Positions 63,181-64,000 of a stretch of 64,000 nt of DNA are shown piece by piece. Each line of letters starts with the position of its first letter. Positions within the stretch are counted from its first letter, which is position 1. The position numbers were made by a program, and so were the translations under genes. The notes beneath the pieces were generated by a model. It was not told where the DNA came from, ran no database searches, and saw nothing but the letters and a program-made list of their open reading frames with translations. The DNA comes from Methylophilaceae bacterium (GTDB taxonomy: Bacteria; Pseudomonadota; Gammaproteobacteria; Burkholderiales; Methylophilaceae). The stretch covers positions 62,001 to 126,000 of the forward strand of contig JABFRO010000001.1 in NCBI GenBank assembly GCA_013141125.1, in the 5' to 3' direction.

Positions 63181-64000
63181 AGTTCCAAGCCTTCTTCAAT
63201 AGATTGTCGTGGTAAATCTTTGCCTATAAAAACCAATACCGATTCGCGTGCTTCATCCGTTTTCCATGCATTGCCCTTGTCGCCGCCCATCAGCATATGC
63301 ACTCCCTGAATCACGGTTTTGTGCGGATCATCGGCGATATTGAGTATGCCTTTGTAACGTAGTAATTGCGTACCGTAAACTTCCAGCAAATAGCCGAAAA
63401 AAGTTTCCAGCTTTGGCAAATCAAACGGGCGTGGATGGCGAAACACAAAAGACGTGATGTTGTCATCATGCGCATGGCTGACATCTTCAAGAAAATCCGG
63501 CTCTATTTTGAGAACTTCTTCCAGATCAAATCCGCCAATATCCAGAATGTCGTGGATGTCGGCCTCACCAAAATGCACGGGTTTGATCGGAGCACGCGGG
63601 TTGATCTGGCGTAAACGTGCTGTCAGTGCTTGGACGGCGGCAGGCTCGGCCAAATCAGTTTTTGAAAGCAGAATGCGGTCGGCAAACCCTACTTGTTCCA
63701 GTGCTTCGTGGTGTTCATCCAGTTGTTGCATCCCGTGTACGGCATCCACCACGGTGATGATGGCATCCAGTTTGTAATACTGGCTGATGGCTTCTTCAAT
63801 AAAAAAGGTTTGCGCTACCGGAGCCGGGTCAGCCAGCCCCGTGGTTTCGATAATGACACGTTGAAAAGCAAGCTCCCGCGCCTTCAATTCGCCCAAAATA
63901 CGCACCAGATCGCCGCGCACTGTGCAGCAAATGCAGCCGTTATTCATCTCCACAATTTGCTCTTCGCCCTGAATTAGCAAATCGCCATCCACGCCAGCTT
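63168..64000 (-). CDS. COG0523 GTPase, second copy (5' end outside window)
   Basis: A G3E GTPase whose N-terminal Walker A lies beyond the window. Visible: the VDGDLLIQGEEQIVEMNNG lead-in, the GCICCTVRGDL metal motif, the effector/Walker B region, SKTDL as base-recognition motif and a CobW C-terminal part with LLRYKGILNI. It is a different, shorter subtype (YjiA-like) from the ZigA-like protein in the same operon. The operon promoter, and any Zur box, lies upstream outside the window. Immediate upstream partner of fhcA2, hence its likely metal donor. Confidence 0.9.
   Translation of the reverse strand, partial: AGVDGDLLIQGEEQIVEMNNGCICCTVRGDLVRILGELKARELAFQRVIIETTGLADPAPVAQTFFIEEAISQYYKLDAIITVVDAVHGMQQLDEHHEALEQVGFADRILLSKTDLAEPAAVQALTARLRQINPRAPIKPVHFGEADIHDILDIGGFDLEEVLKIEPDFLEDVSHAHDDNITSFVFRHPRPFDLPKLETFFGYLLEVYGTQLLRYKGILNIADDPHKTVIQGVHMLMGGDKGNAWKTDEARESVLVFIGKDLPRQSIEEGLELCLN

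Overview
The window looks like chromosomal DNA of a methylotrophic betaproteobacterium, most likely of the Methylophilaceae type. It carries an archaeal-like formyltransferase/hydrolase complex (fhcBADC), an NAD-type formate dehydrogenase directly downstream of it, and a set of methylofuran/tetrahydromethanopterin cofactor genes. The housekeeping genes (ratA-rnfH beside smpB, yqgE-ruvX-pyrR-pyrB-pyrC', ribE-ribBA) are in a typical proteobacterial arrangement. The family assignment is inference; a 16S or ribosomal-protein comparison would settle it. No phage, CRISPR array or intact insertion sequence was seen.

Layout. 1-8.5 kb: mnmA (cut by the window edge), nudJ, a MarC protein, a DJ-1/Maf pair, rng, smpB, ratA-rnfH, a Sel1/transglycosylase protein, erpA and argC. 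8.9-18.3 kb, all on the minus strand: fhcB-A-D-C followed by a two-gene formate dehydrogenase whose beta subunit is a NuoE-NuoF fusion. Together these take formyl-tetrahydromethanopterin to formate and then CO2. 18.8-30.8 kb: an AlkA-like glycosylase, tRNA-Ser(CGA), a visibly GC-richer HlyD/ABC/ABC-2 exporter operon, an EamA permease with a Rieske oxygenase, PhnA, tRNA-Cys and tRNA-Gly, a PepSY protein and MltB. 30.9-36.6 kb: riboflavin genes, then a pyrimidine cluster ending in a dihydroorotase-like subunit without its metal ligands. 36.5-41.5 kb: HisA-like protein, ATP-grasp ligase, MfnF-like protein, PabB and an amino-acid-kinase-like protein, a probable methylofuran/H4MPT cofactor cluster. 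41.8-50.8 kb: a CHASE-PAS-GAF-GGDEF-EAL sensor, a BrnT/BrnA-type toxin-antitoxin pair lying between two copies of the 3' end of a Pat-type acetyltransferase gene, and a frameshifted histone-deacetylase-like gene. 50.9-58.4 kb: SbmA/YddA-like ABC exporter, thioredoxin, Old Yellow Enzyme, tRNA-Ser(TGA), a BigR-type persulfide-response locus with a clear operator palindrome, and a pentapeptide-repeat protein. 58.4-64 kb: a second tRNA-Gly(GCC), tRNA-Arg(CCT), and a tightly packed minus-strand operon.

The most interesting region is that last operon (59176-64000). It encodes, in transcription order, a COG0523 GTPase (5' end outside the window), a second full-length FhcA paralogue, a DksA whose zinc-finger cysteines are mostly replaced, a second COG0523/ZigA-like GTPase and a DUF1826 protein. 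DksA variants, COG0523 GTPases, DUF1826 proteins and spare copies of zinc enzymes are hallmarks of zinc-limitation (Zur) regulons. A duplicate of the zinc amidohydrolase of the C1 pathway in this setting suggests a backup that keeps formaldehyde oxidation running when zinc is scarce. This is inference; the promoter is outside the window.

Other structural points: a 152-bp inverted duplication (promoter, tRNA-Gly and terminator) flanks about 29.5 kb; a 270-bp direct repeat flanks the toxin-antitoxin pair; and a perfect 27-bp-arm palindrome terminates the formate dehydrogenase operon.
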